From positions 3,335,072 to 3,399,071 of the forward strand of contig CM026566.1 of assembly GCA_015143295.1 (NCBI GenBank): a stretch of DNA of 64,000 nt, given 5' to 3'. A program made the position numbers and the translations under genes. The DNA is from Tetracentron sinense. Lineage: Eukaryota > Streptophyta > Magnoliopsida > Trochodendrales > Trochodendraceae. The notes under the pieces are model-generated. The model was not told the DNA's origin. It did no database searches and saw nothing but the letters and a program-made list of their open reading frames with translations. Every line of letters begins with the position of its first letter. The stretch's first letter is position 1. Below, in pieces: positions 26,801 through 41,800 of the stretch.

Positions 26801-29800
26801 AGGATTTTTTCCTTTCTCGGTTAGGTGTGGAGTGGGTCTTCCCACTCTTCTTCCTGAGCTTTTTATCGGGTTTGCAATTGTTGACACTGGTTGGGGCCAA
26901 AGAAACAATTTGGACTATGCTACCTGGAGCTATCTCTTGGAGTGTTTGCAAAGAAAGGAATTAACACATATTTGATAATTCCTCCTCTCCCAATCCTTGT
27001 ATTGTAGCTGTATCTGGTGATTGATTGTGGAATTGTGCTCCATTGGTCGTCTGGGATCGAAGGTAGGGGATATTTTATTATGAGGGTTTCCATTCCTAGT
27101 TTCGTTGTATTTTAATTCCTTTATTTTTTTTTGTTAGATCCCTTTAATTTATTCTTTGTAAATTGCTGATAGTTCTGTTGATATATTATTATACTTGATA
27201 GTTACAGGTAAAAAGCAACATGGATAGCTTTGCTTAGACATCATACCACAGACGACTCCCTTTGAGCAGCAAAACTAGGAAATTGCTCCATATATCCTTC
27301 CTCATGTAGATTTTTATGAAGGAAATCATTCTTTACATCCAACTGATAAAGGGGTCAATCTAAATTGGCAGCTAGAGAGAGAATAACTCGAATAGAAGTC
27401 AGCTTGTCCACAAAATACAATGTCTTTTGAGTAGTCAACACCATAAGACTGCGTATACCCTACAACAACTAGGTTTGCCTTTAAATGTTTAATAGTCCCA
27501 TCTGGAAGGTACTTGACAGTATTTACCTATCACGACCCAAAATCCCACCCAGGAGAAATGAGATTTTGCGTCATGACTTATACTTAAACTATCCTGTCAG
27601 AGAGTATACAAGGCCTATCAAATAGTGAACCTGGAAATTTCTTCTATATAAAAGTTCTTCCAAGTGTTAACATTGACAAAAGATTGAACAAAACTACAAC
27701 CTGTACACAAGATCCAGCACTTGAGTTATCAACTCAATCCCACATGAAAATCCCCAAAACAAAATCCTAAAATACATGTCTCTCTCACTCAAATTCCCCC
27801 ATAAGGTCACATGTTAAGGCCCCTAGCATCTGTATGATAATCCCAAGCAAGCTCCTGCTCTTCATGAACCTTCTCGACCCATGGCTTCAGACGATGACCG
27901 TCGAACTTGGAACCTACCGAAATAACAGTTCGGCTGAGTATTGAATACTCATCGTATACAAACTACTAACTAAACATGTTACAAAACATTAGCATTTAAT
28001 ACATGATACAGTTCATCAGGACATACATAATTGGAGTGTGGAAGTTTAAAATAGGATAACAAATGCATATTCTCAAAAATCATACTTTAAGTTCATATTT
28101 TAACAAAACGTATTTCAAATGTCTTATTCCTCTCTTGAATTCCTTATGTGTCATATAAGGCTTGTGAGTTCATCATGCATCTTATGAGGTTCTTAGCTTA
28201 TGAGTACCTTATGAGATTTCTTCTTTTCACTTATCTTGTACTTACTTTGAGACTGAAGCTAGTACCCGTACCTAGTCATAGTATACTAGCATCCTCTCTT
28301 GCTTTCTTGTTAATTTGCTTATGAGTTTCTTCTGAACTTGCTTTCATGGAAACAGATGATAGTGCTCGTACTTGGTCATAGTACACTAAAGATCCTTTCT
28401 TACTTATCTTGGAAACAGATACTAGTGCCCGTACGGTCGTGCTTGGTCATAGTACACTAGCATCCTTTCATATTCTTTATTTTACTTGGAGACAGATTCT
28501 AGTACCCGTACCTGATCATAGTATACCAACATCTTCTCATGTTCTTGGAAACAGATGTTAGTTGCCCGTACCTGGTCATAGTACACTAACATCCTTTTAT
28601 ACTTGTTGGAAACAGATACTAGTGCCAAATACTAGTGCTTGTACTTGGTCATAGTACATTAGTATCTTTTCATGCTTCGTTTTTACTTGGAGACAGACAC
28701 TAGCACCTGATCATAGTATACTAGTGTCCTCTCATACTTTCTTGGAAACAGATGTTAGTGCCCGTACCTGGTCATAGTACACTAATATCCTTTCATGCTT
28801 TACATTTCTTATTTCTTTTTTTGTGAGCTTGCATTTCTTTTCTTATGAACTTTCTTATGATTCTTTGTATACCCGTATTTATGAGAAACCTCGGTTATAC
28901 ATGTCATACATGTGCATAGTGTGCTTGTGAGTATCATGGTAATCATAATCCTAGAAAGCTTCAAAGCTTTTAACATTGAGTAGCATCATAAAGTACTTAA
29001 GAGCATCTTGATATTCTTAGAGAGGAGTTAAAACATCGAAACAAAACATGGAATTTCATTTATGAAGATGGCATAGCATATATACATGGTTACTTAGCCT
29101 ATTTCGTCAAACCATAATTCCAAGCTTACTTTAAGGTAAAACTATCATTTTCCATATTCTTATAAAATCTTGATTATGCTGTCATGGTAGGTGAGGAAAC
29201 CATCATACATCATTGAAACCCAATTTCATTCAATAGCATACACCTATACAACTATATACCTTAGTTTCTCACAAATATGTATCATATACATGGTTTACTT
29301 AGCATAACATAGTATAGTATAACATATACATGGGTTACTTAGCATAGCATAGCATAACACACACATGGGTTACTTAGTTTTTTTTCTATCATCATATGCC
29401 CATAGAATTTCAGTCATAGTGAATTCATACATGTGCTTAGAGTATTGGTGAGTATTAAAGAGTACTTGTGAATCAAAATTGTAAGATCATGGTTTTCATT
29501 TTAAAACATTCATATCATGGTGAACCATCAAGTTCAAAGAAATACTTATTTTAATTCATTCATAGCAATAACATGTATCACATTGTCGATAAAACCCAAT
29601 TTCATTGAAAACCTGTTTTGCTAGTATGCACATACAAGGTAATAACCCTTATTTACTCCAAAGACCAAGCAATGGTTCATAATAAAGTTAGTTTATCAAA
29701 ATTATGCTTTACATCTTACTTAAAATAAATGATTTATAAAAATAGCTAAATCAATTCAAATTTCATCTCAACATTTACTAAACCCCCTAGAACACAATAA

Positions 29801-32800
29801 TGAGTTATAGCAAAGCAAGTTAGTAGATTGTATCTAACTTGAAAATTCTAGGGAAAAGACTTGAGAACGCTTGTGGAAGTGAAATCCAAGCTTCAAATGT
29901 TGAAATCCATGCTTGAGGAAGAAGATCCAAGCTTTGAGGAAGGAGATCCAAGCATTGGTGGCAAGATTTAAGCTCCACCTTGATCTCCAAGGAAAACCCC
30001 TTTTTGAAACCCTAGCCCACTCTATTTTTCTCTCAAATTATGCCTCTCAAGTTGTTTGAACTCTTAATCGCACGAAAATTGGGTATTTAAACAAGAGTAT
30101 GCCTCTCAAGTTGTTTAAACAAGATTTGCCTCTACTCTTAGTTTCGAACACCCAAGACCCAAACATAGTTTCATACTCTTTTCTTTACACCTTCAACACT
30201 GAATTTAAACAGAACCACTTTTCATTAATCATTACATGAAATAATAAAATTACTAGAAGACTTTGGCCTTCACATGCACTATTCACAGCACTATTCACAT
30301 GCACAGTGCACATGAATTTTGGGGTTCTTCATTATCCGTTGAAGACTAACAATTTGTATTCCACTAAGAAAATCAGCAAGGTCCAAGTTTTGTTAGAAGG
30401 ATTAGCAAACATCTCCTCAATCATAGCCCTTTTTTAGTTAGGATGCGATGAAGCGTCCATCAAACGAAACAAAGTGGGAGATAGGGTGAGTAGTACAAGT
30501 CCGTTTACCTTTGTGTAAGGCAATGGGAAGATCTGGAGGCTCAGAATTCAATTGGGAGGCACAAAGGATGATGGTAGATGATCAGCCATGTAGATGGTGG
30601 ATTGGTGGTGGCACATAGGTAGTATAATAAACTTGTTTCCTTAGACTGTACGCTTCAATAGTAGCACATGCGTGCTTTCAATTGAAGTGGTGGGAGTAAA
30701 AAGTGTAGCAGGTTCAGAAATCGGAGGTTTGTCCTCTTGGAGTGGCAAAGGAAGAGGGAGAGGAAGTGTCGCGACCCAAAACCCACCCTAGGAGTGAGAG
30801 TGAATCTTGGACGACTCATCATGACTTGCATGACTTGCTTGACGAACTAACCTGCAAAAAACCACAAAACATATACAAAGAGGACACGATAGCGGAAACA
30901 TATAACAAAGCACAGCGGAAGACTTAACCAAACCTTTATGTATATACAAGTGATCCAAGTTATACAAAAGACGCACAAAAGAAAGTACGGACATGCCCGC
31001 CAAAATACATAAATCTAACTCTCAAGCTCACCCACAGCTATCCACTCAGAATCTACCACTACCTAATAATAACCCTCACCCTGAGGTTCCTCCATAGGCT
31101 CCTCAACGTACTCCTCCTCCACCCAAGGGCTCGGAGCACAGACATCAAATGGAGCAGCCGCTCCGCTATCACCTGCCGACATAAGAAGTACGGCTGAGCA
31201 TGAAATACTCAGCGGGTATCAAATACTAACCAACAGTCATAGCATACACAGCAATATATGAAGCAGGAGCAATTAAAACGAGAACAATTCATGTCATACA
31301 AGGAAGTAAAACAATTTATAATCATGCTTGCATTTCGTAAAAAGTTGATAAAACCTCTTGAAATCATCGTGCACTTGGCTTGACTTGAAATATCATTTTC
31401 GTACTTGAAAGCTTGTCATGTTTGTCTTGTTTGATCTTGTCGAGCGTGTCATGCGTGTTATGCCATGCCATGCGTGCTTGCTTGTGATCATGTAACTTGT
31501 GAGATACACTTGTGAGATATCCTTGTGAGATGCACTTGAGAGTTAAGGGAGACCCTTCTTTATGCAATGCACTTGAGAGGGAAGGGAGACCCTTCTTTAT
31601 GAGATGCATGTACTTGCGAGGGAAGGGAGGCCCTTCTTTATGCTATGCACTTGTGAGTGAGGGGAGACCCCTCGTGGAATGTTTGTTCTTGTTTTCTTGT
31701 GAAAAGCGAGGTAAAACATATCGTAGGATATGTCCCACCTCTCAACCTCGTTCTTGGAAGCCTCGGTAAATTCATGTCATGCATGCCGTGCTCGTGGATT
31801 CGTGTGCATACTTGCATTGAAATTTAAACATGACATTTGGGGGATTTCACAATGTGTAGCATATAGCAAATTAAACAGTAAGCATTTATGACATTTTAAA
31901 GAAAACAAGAACTCACACTATCATGAGCCCTAACAAGTTCATAAGTAATTAAGCATGCATTTTCTTAATTTATCATTCGTTTTGTTCACCTTGGCATTTC
32001 ATCAAGCATAGGGTGTGTCTATTATTTATTTCAACCTAAATCATGCTTTTATAGGTGGGTTATACTCACATCATACATGTTTGTTCATTATGGATACAAT
32101 GCCCTCCCCATTTCAATTATTACAACACAACCATTGGCATCCAATCGCTCATTCCATCTCCATTCACAACATCCACACATCCCAACTCATAGCACAAATA
32201 TAGTGAAGGAAAACAAAGAAACATGGAGGAAAAGAGGAACTATAACTAGGAGGGTAGCAAGAAGTACCGACCTTGATCAATGAGGAAAAAACTCCTCCAA
32301 AAACGTTCGTGAGGCGCTGCCCTAGCTTGGAGAAACTCCTCCTCGCATGCTTGATACGAAATCTTGAAGTAATCCAAGCTTGAGGTGATTGTGGGTCTTG
32401 AAATCCCTTTGATTTCTCCCCAAAAGCGAACCCTAGGTTAGGAAAACCCTCTCCTCTTTCCCTAACTCTCAAAATACTCTAAGTGTTATGAATGAACCCT
32501 CAAATGCTCGGGCAAGGCCTTTAAGGCATGAGTGAAACGCCCAAAAGACGAAAATACCCGTAATGAAAATTTCTGCAAAACACGAAGACCGAGCGATCGG
32601 TGGTTATGACCGATCGATCGGTTGCCTACCGAGCGATCGGTGAATTGACGGAGCTCTCGACCAAAAATCAACTCTCTGGAAAATTTCCCAATACAAATTT
32701 TTCGACCAGTCGATAGCCTCCGATCGATCGGTTTTGGACTGATCGATCGCTCCATGGACCGAGCGATCGGTGCTTTGCAAGTCCAAACTGTTTTGGCTAT

Positions 32801-35800
32801 ATCTTTTGACTCGCTCGTCGGATTTCGACGATTCAACTTGCGTTCGGTTCGTACTTCGAAAAGGAATATTTCTGACCTTTCGGAATTTTAATTTCTTCCT
32901 TATTTATTAATTGTACTACATTAAAGGCAAATTGGCTACGAAAGTGCCATGTATTACGCATGAAAAAGGCCGGGGCTCTACATCCTCCCCCCTTACAAAA
33001 ATTTCGTCCTCGAAATTTAGACAATACTTGCATTACTAGCCAAAACAAAATTACAAACTAAAACAAAATTACAAGTCATATACAAAACCCATACAAAAAC
33101 TCATTCAAACAATTCCGGGTACTTCGCTTTGACTTCGGCCTCTCGCTCCCACGTAGACTCTTATCGAGCATGATGTTGCCACTGCATGAGAACCAATGGA
33201 ATAGTTTTGTTGCGAAGGACTTGATCTCTCCGATCCAATATATGAACTGGCCTCTCAACTAAAGTGAGATCCTCTCGAATTTCCAACGGTTCCAAGTCTA
33301 TGACATGCGAAGGATCCGCAATGTACTTCCAAAGGATGGACACATGGAAAACGTTGTGAACCGTGGCCATATGAGGTGGAAGAGCTACCCTGTAAGCGAC
33401 TTCACCAACTCGTGTGATGATCTCAAACGGGCCAACGTATCGAGGACTAAGCTTGCCTCGCCTGCCAAATCTCATAATCCCTTTGCTAGGAGATACTTTC
33501 ACAAAGACTTGATCCCCAACCTGGAATTCCAAGTCCCTTCGGCGTGTGTCCGCATAACTTTTTTGACGATCTTGAGCGGCTTTCAACTGATCCCGGATGA
33601 TTTTGACTATGCCCGTAGTTTGTTCAATTAACTCCGAACCTAGTACCTTCCTTTCTCCTACCTCATCCCAGTAGAGAGGAGACTTGCAACTTCGCCCATA
33701 CAAAGCCTCGAATGGAGCCATTTGGATACTCGCCTGATAGCTATTGTTGTAGGCGAACTCTACTAAAGGCAAGTGCTCTTCCCAACTGCCTTTGAAATCC
33801 AGCATACAAGCCCGAAGCATGTCTTCTATTACTTGGTTCACCCTCGGTTTGTCCATCCGTCTGTGGATGAAAAGCAGTGCTGAAATCAAGTCGGGAACCC
33901 ATGGCATCCTGAAAACTCTTCTAAAATCTTGATGTGAATCTCGGATCCCGATCTGAGACAATACTGACTGGCACCCCGTGTAGTCGAACCACTTCTTTGA
34001 TGTATAGTGCGGCCAATTGACTAGAGTTGAAGGTGGTTCGGTAGGGTAGGAAATGAGCGGACTTTGTCAAACGGTCCACCGCAACACATATCGCATCTGA
34101 GCCCCTTGCCGTCTTTGGCAAGCCAACAATGAAGTCCATGAAGATGTTCTCCAATTTCCACTCGGGAATAAGAGACTGTAATAGACCTACGGGCCGCATG
34201 TGCTCTGCTTTCACCTGTTGGCACACCAAGCACCGTGCCACATATTCCGCAACATCCCTCTTCATATTCCGCCACCAAAAATGACTCTTGAGGTTCCGGT
34301 ACATCTTCGTACCCCCAGGATGCACAGTATACTTTGATCGGTGTGCTTTATCCATAATTTCCCTTCGAAGCTCTACATTGGTTGGAACACACAACATTCC
34401 TTTGAACGTAATAGCACCCCGGCTAGTGAGAGAGAAGTCCTCACTACCCTTGGCAACTTCCTTATCCCGAAAAGCCAACAATTCAGCATCCGTGACTTGG
34501 TATTCTTAGATCAAATCTATAATGTATGGCCGAACCGTGACATTTGCCAAGATAGGACTACGGACAGAGTCATTCACACTGATGTCCAGATTTGCCAAAT
34601 CTTCAAGTAGCTTCCATTCCTGCACCAACATGTATGCTAATAACCCCGGAGGTCTTCTACTTAAAGCATCAGCCACTACATTTGCTTTACCCGGGTGGTA
34701 TTGAATGGTACAATCATAGTCTTTCAAAAATTCCATCCAACACCGTTGCCTGAGATTCAGCTCCTTTTGGGAAAAGAGATACTTGAGACTCTTGTGATCC
34801 GTGAACACATAGAACTCCACCCCATAAAGGTAATGACGCCAAATTTTAAGGGTAAACACGACTGCCACAAGCTCCAAGTCGTGCGTGGGATAATTCTTCT
34901 CATGCTCCTTCAATTGCCTTGATGCATAGGCAATGACTTTCTTGTGCTGCATGAGTACACACCCAAGTTCAACGTGCGAGGCATCATTATACACCCCATA
35001 CCCATAAGGTCCAGATGGCACAGTAAGGACAGGGGCTGTAGTAGGCCTCTTTTTCAGTTCCGTGAAACTGATCTCGCACTTGTCACTCTATACAAACTTT
35101 GCATTTTTCCTTGTCAGGTAAGTGAGCGGTGCCGCAAGGCTGGAGAAACCCTCCACAAATCTCCTGTAATAGCCTGCCAACCCAAGGAAACTGTGTATCT
35201 CCGTGACACTCTTGGGCCTCGCCCAACTCATAACTGCCTCTACTTTCTTTGGATCAACCGAGATGTCTTCCGCAGAAACAACGTGGCCTAGGAATGCCAC
35301 CTCTTCCAACCAAAACTCTCACTTACTGAATTTGGCGTATAGCTTGTGCTCTCTCAGCATTTCCAAAGCAAGACGAAGGTCTCGCATGTGATCTTCCTGT
35401 GTCTGGGAATACACCAAGATATCGTCGACAAACACGATCACGCATCGATCCAGGTATGGCCGGAACACCCGGTTCATTAAATCCATAAAGGCTGCCGGTG
35501 CATTTGTGAGACCAAAAGGCATCACCAAGAACTCGTAGTGTCCGTATCGAGTCCGAAAAGCAGTTTTGGGAACATCCTCAGCCTTCATCTTCAATTGGTG
35601 ATAACCCGACCGAAGATCGATCTTTGAGAAAAATCTTGCTCCTTTCAACTGATCGAACAAGTCATCAATTCTAGGCAATGGATACCTATTCTTTATAGTG
35701 ACTTTGTTCAATTGCCGATAATTGACGCACATCCGCATCGAGCCATCTTTCTTCTTAACAAATAACACCGGGGCACCCCACGGTGAGACACTTGGTCGTA

Positions 35801-38800
35801 TGAAACCAAGGCCTTGCAATTCCTCCAACTGAGTCTTCAACTCCTTGAGTTCAATAGGGGCCATTCTATACGGAGCCCTAAAAATAGGAGCTGTGCCTGG
35901 TGCAAGCTCGATCACAAACTCAATCTCCCTGTCTGGAGGCAACCCTGGCAACTCGTCTGGAAATACATCCAGGAATTCACTCACAACCGGAATAGTCGAT
36001 GAGTCCTTTGCCTCGGGGTTAGCTAAGCTCAACGCCGCAAAACGAGCAATATCTCTACTTTTCAACTCGCGAAAGTGAAATGGTTTTCCTTCTACTGGCT
36101 TGAAGAGTACCATTTTCTCAAAGCAAGCTACATGCCTGTGATGTGCCGCTAACCAATCCATTCCCAATATCACGTCAAAGTCTTGGAATCCAAGAACTAT
36201 TAGATCAACCGCCAACTCGTGGCTTTTCACTTGAACCACACTATTTCGACACACTTTGTTTGTCAACACTATTTTGCCGAGAGGAGTCGAAATGGCTAAC
36301 TCCGGTTCTAGCTAACTAGGCTCCACAGAAAAGCCTTCTGAAAAGCTCGGCAAGACAAACGAATGAGTAGACCCGGTATCAATCAACACTCGAGTCAAAC
36401 ACTCATTGACTAGTAAGGTTCCTAAAATTTTAGCTAGCTAAGTCAATCCATGCATCAACTGCGTATACATATAGGTATTTATATATAACATGCCATATAC
36501 GTACACAAAGAATAGTACATAACAATTTAATTTACGGGTAATTAAATAAATTACAACTGCGTACCTTGCACTACATCATCAGATGCAAATGCATCACTCT
36601 CTGTCAAGGCAAAAACTCGCCCCTGGTTCGCCTGGCGAGGCGGAGGTGTAGACCAAGTAGTCTGGGATGATGCCTCGCATGATCCTGCTGGGCGTGCTGG
36701 GGGCCTAATCCCCGGAGACTGGCCTGGTAAATGCCGACTGGGGCAATCCCTGATCATATGGCCCTGGCGACCACAATGAAAACATCCCCTTGATGCCCTT
36801 CGGCAATCTCCTGCCGGGTGCCTTTATCCGCACGAAGTGCAGACCTCGTGTGTATAGGTCGGAGGGGCCGGAGGTGGAGCATACGTCACTGTCTGAGGTG
36901 TAACTGGCCGTAGAGCTGGAAGAGCCTGAGGCCGCGGTACTGCCATGGAGCTGGAGGTGCATAAGATGGCCTCATCGGTGGTGCTGGCCACGTGTACTGA
37001 TAAGGGCTGGTACGAGCCCGCCTCTCTGGAGGTGCCGAACTACTAGGTTGGCCTCTCGCCAATTCCCTCTTCTTGGACACTGTCTCTGAATTGGCCTCGA
37101 CCAATAAGGCCTTGTCCACTACCTCAGGGTAGGTAGCATGTCTGAAAACCGAGACCTTCTCCATGATAACATCCTTGAGCCTTTGCTCAAACCTTCTCGC
37201 CTTCATTGCCTCGGTGGCAACCATGTGAGTCGCGAAGCGTGATAGCTCCGAGAACTTAGCCTCATAAGCGGCCACAGTCATCGAACCTTGTTCTAGGTTG
37301 ATGAACTCTCTTTCTTTTCCCGTGCTCCAACAGGAAAGTACTTCTTATAAAAAGTATCTTTGAACTCCTCCCAAGTCCAAGGTTGACCCTGCATGGTCAA
37401 ATCTCGTGTCCTCAAGGCGGACAACCACCAGTGATGTGCCTCCCTCTCTAGCATGAAAACTGCCCATGCTACACTATCCTCCTCTATAGGCGAGAGGACC
37501 GCAAAGATCTTCTCCATCTGGAGGATCCATGTCTCCGCAGCAAGAAGGTCCACACTCCCATGGAATGGTGGAGGCCTCAATCTCCTGAATGCCTCAACCC
37601 CAGCTGTACGATGTACTGGAGCCGTAGGCGGTGGAGTAGGTGCCGCCGACGATGGTATAGCTTGCCGAGCCGCCAGTATGGCAAAGGTCTCAGCGATAGA
37701 GCCTAAGACCTGAGAGAGGTCTGGCTGCTCATCCTCATCTCTAGAAGAAGATGAAGCTCTGGTGTGTGGTCCACGACCCTGTGTGCCCCGCCTCATGACT
37801 AAAGTCCTGAGAACAATAGCACCACATGAGTCTAATTTGAAACCACAATTTATCACAGTTCCATTGCACAATGATTCAATTTGTACTAGTTGTATAATAC
37901 TAATATACATCGCATCACAACCATCGGTGTATTTCTAATATTATACCTTGGTGTTCTAGCGTTCCTAAGCCTCGTACTTGGTTGAAACAACCATTTTGAC
38001 TAAGACTAAAGTTTAGTCTTTCACTTGGATCAAGACTCGATTCCGGCTTACTTCCTTCCTAACTTGTTTCCTGACATATGCCCTTGTCAAGCCATGGTAT
38101 TAGATTTTAAGTGACCCTAGAGACCTAAAGCCTAAGCTCTGATACCACTTCTGTCGCGACCCAAAACCCACCCTAGGAGTTAGAGTGAATCTTGGATGAC
38201 TCATCATGACTTGCTTGACGAACTAACCTGCAAAAAACCACAAAACATATACAAAGAGGACACGATAGCGGAAACATATAACAAAGCACAGTGGAAGACT
38301 TAACCAAACTTCTATGTATATACAAGTGATCCAAGTTATACAAAAGATACACAAAAGAAAGTGCGGACATGCCCGCCAAAATACATAAATCTAACTCTCA
38401 AGCTCACCCACAGCTATCCACTCAGAATCTACCACCATCTAATAATAACCCTCACCCTGAAGTTCCTCCATAGGCTCCTCAACGTACTCCTCCTTCACCA
38501 AAGGGCTCGGAGCACAGACATCAAATGGAGCAGCTGCTTTACTATCACCTGCCGACATAAGTACGACTGAGCATGGAATACTCAGCGGGTACCAAATACT
38601 AACCAACAGTCATAGCATACACATAGCAATATATGAAGCAGGAGCAATTAAAACGAGAACAATTCATGTCATACAAGGAAGTAAAGCAATTTATAATCAT
38701 GCTTGCATTTCGTAAAACGCTGATAAAACCTCTTGAAATCATCGTGCACTTGGCTTGACTTGAAATATCATTTTCGTACTTGAAAGCTTGTCATGTTTGT

Positions 38801-41800
38801 CTTGCTTGATCTTGTCGAGCGTGTCATGCGTGTTATGCCATGCCATGCGTGCTTGCTTGTGATCATGTAACTTGTGAGATACACTTGTGAGATATCCTTG
38901 TGAGATGCACTTGAGAGGGAAGGGAGACTCTTCTTTATGCAATGCACTTGAGAGGGAAAGGAGACCCTTCTTTATGAGATGCATGTACTTGCGAAGGAAG
39001 GGAGGCCCTTCTTTATGCTATGCACTTGTGAGTGAGGGGAGACCCCTCGTGGAATGTTTGTTCTTGTTTTCTTGTGAAAAGCGAGGTAAAACATATTGTA
39101 GGATATGTCCCACCTCTCAACCTCGTTCTTGGAAGCCTTGGTAAATTCATGTCATGCATGCCGTGCTCGTGGATTCGTGTGCATACTTGCATTGAAATTT
39201 AAACATGACATTTGGGGGATTTCACAATGTGTAGCATATAGCAAATTAAACAATAAGCATTTATGACATTTTAAAGAAAACAAGAACTCACACTATCATG
39301 AGCCCTAATAAGTTCATAAGTAATTAAGCATGCATTTTCTTAATTTATCCTTCGTTTTGTTCACCTTGGCATTTCATCAAGCATAGGGTGTGTCCATTAT
39401 TTATTTCAACCTAAATCATGCTTTTCTAAGTGGGTTATGCTCACATCATATATGTTCGTTCATTATGGATACAATGCCCTCCCCATTTCAATTATCACAA
39501 CACAACCATTGGCATCCAATCGCCCATTCCATCTCCATTCACAACATCCACACATCCCAACTCATAGCACAAATATAGTGAAGGAAAACAAAGAAACATG
39601 GAGGAAAAGAGGAACTATAACTAGGAGGGTAGCAAGAAGTATCGACCATGATCAATGAGGAAGAAAACTCCTCCAAAAACGTTTGTGAGGCGCTGCCCTA
39701 GCTTGGAGAAGCTCCTCCTCGCGTGCTTGAATCGAAATCTTGAAGCAATCCAAGCTTGAGGTGATTGTGGGTCTTGAAACCCCTTTGATTTCTCCCCAAA
39801 AGCGAACCCTAGGTTAGTAAAACCCTCTCCTCTTTCCCTAACTTCAAAATACTCTAAGTGTTATGAATGAACCCTCAAATGCTCGGGCAAGGCCTTTAAA
39901 GCATGAGTGAAACGCCTAAAAGACGAAAATACCCTTAATGAAAATTTCTGCAAAACACGAAAACCGAGCGATCTGTGGTTATGACCGATCGATCGGTTGC
40001 CTACCGAGCGATCGGTGAATTGACGGAGCTCTCGACCAAACATCAACTCTCTGGAAAATTTCCCCATACAAATTTTTCGACCAGTCGATAGCCTCCGATC
40101 GATCGGTTTTGGACCGATCGATCGCTCCATAGACCGAGCGATCGGTGCTTTGCAGGTCCAAACTGTTTTGGCCATATCTTTTGACTCGCTCGTCGGATTT
40201 CGACGATTCAATTTGCGTTGGGTTCGTACTTCGAAAAGGAACATTTCTGACGTTTCAGAATTTTCAATTTCTTCCTTATTTATTAATTTTACTAAATTAA
40301 AGGCAAATTGGTTACGAAAGTGCCATGTATTACGCATGAAAAAGTCCGGGGCTCTACGGGAAGCAGTGTCTCACCCTTGTTAAAAAAAAGATTCAAAAAG
40401 GTTAATATCAATAGAAACAAACTGCTTATAAAAATATGACAGTACAAAGATGCTCACGTTGAGTGCGAGAGTACCCAAGAAAGCCACATTTGATGGACCC
40501 GACCATGACTGAGGATATGAACAAAATAAATACAACCAAGGACACGTTAGATAGGTAACGAAAAGGGTGGGATGCTTAAAATTTGAATAGAGAAAGGAGT
40601 TTGTTCGTTTAGTTCTGGGGAGAGCCGTAAACTCGGACGTCTTGGGTTCCACTTCCAATGCCCTCTCCGGACTTTCCTGGTGGGGCGGGTTGCGGGCCCT
40701 TGTCACTATCCCCGGGGATTTAGTCCTGATCCGAAGGGTTGGGGACACCCCGGGTTACCAAAAAAAAAAGAATGGAAGAAGGCATTCAATTAATAAGATA
40801 GCATGCATTGAGATTGGCATCCCCCTAAAAAATTGCTTATGGACACTCATTGGAAATAAAAGAGTCCAAGTGATTTCAAGGAGTCCTCTCAGCAACACCA
40901 TTTTGTTGGGATGTATGAGCACGTGATGTTTGATGAAAATCCAATGCTTAGTTAAATAAAATTGAAAAACTAATGACACAAATTCTTGGGCTTTTTCAAA
41001 TTTTACAATGCACACATTAGCATCAAACTGGGTTTTATTTAAGATGAAGATCAACCCTAGAAGAGGGAATGGAGAAAGAGGGAGAAGAAGGAGAATGGGA
41101 GAAAAACGTACGTGATTAGAGAGTATTCTCTCTAATCTCTTCTTATTTAATAATCCTAATAAGAAAGTTACAAGTTTGTCCTTAAGGTTTGATTTGGTGT
41201 ACAACACCTACATGAGAGATCATATTTTAATACTCCCTGTCAAGCTGAGCATAGATATTCAACATATCTAACTAAGAACACTCACTAATTTAGCCTTGGT
41301 AATCCCCTTTGTGAGTGCATCAGCTAGTTGATTTCTTGTTGTAACAAACTAAAAACAAAGGTTTCCTGAAGCAACTTGTTCTCTGATAAAGTGTCTATCG
41401 ATTTCTATGTGTTTAGTCTGATCATGTTGAATGGGATTCTGCGCAATATTGATGGTTGTCTTATTATCACAAAACAACATCATGGGGACATCCACCTCCA
41501 TCCCCAGACCTCGTAATAAAATTTTCAGCCACAATAATTCTGCTACCCCATGAGCCATTTTCCTATACTCTGCTTCAGCACTAGACTTAGCTACTACACT
41601 ATGCTTCTTGCTTCTCCAAGTGATGGGGTTACCACCAAGGAAAGTACAATACCCAGTGGTAGATCTCCTATCATCTACACTTCCAGCCCAATCAATATCA
41701 GTGTAAGCTTCTAGTCTTAAACAACCATAGTTAGTAAATAGAAGGTCCTTCCCTGGAGTAGTCTTTATCTCAAGATTCTCTTCACTGCCTCATAATGAGA

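Larger units (their letters stand above)
30767..32982 (-). repeat. Tekay-like element 3' LTR (left copy)
   Basis: 2,216 bp, TG...CA. It contains a tandem array of about 40-bp units (31525-31680) and a cluster of GATC palindromes (32588-32771). It is nearly identical to the right copy apart from scattered substitutions and a short indel near 30830. Confidence 0.92.
30767..40358 (-). mobile_element. Ty3/gypsy chromovirus, Tekay (Del)-like, complete but defective
   Basis: 9,592 bp, with LTRs 30767-32982 and 38152-40358 and an exact target duplication GGAAG (30762-30766 and 40359-40363). The element's outer CA end has mutated to CG on the right. The PBS (tRNA-iMet) and purine tract are both present. 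Minus-strand order: gag, protease, RT, RNase H, integrase, then a C-terminal chromodomain remnant, which is the chromovirus layout. Stops or frameshifts lie in gag, protease, after RT, between RNase H and integrase, inside integrase and in the chromodomain, so it cannot move on its own. The LTRs differ by only a few percent in the stretch compared by eye, making it the youngest LTR layer. Confidence 0.93.

Noticed and set aside
28235..28805. CRISPR-like regular array
   Set aside because: Units are direct tandem repeats with no unique spacers, in a plant LTR.
31364..32203. Several ORFs repeated in both Tekay LTRs
   Set aside because: They are LTR sequence and tandem arrays without coding character. 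Duplication reflects the two LTRs.
40598..40769. tRNA gene at the box-B-like string
   Set aside because: No cloverleaf can be drawn, and the 3' A-run plus flanking duplication show a SINE.
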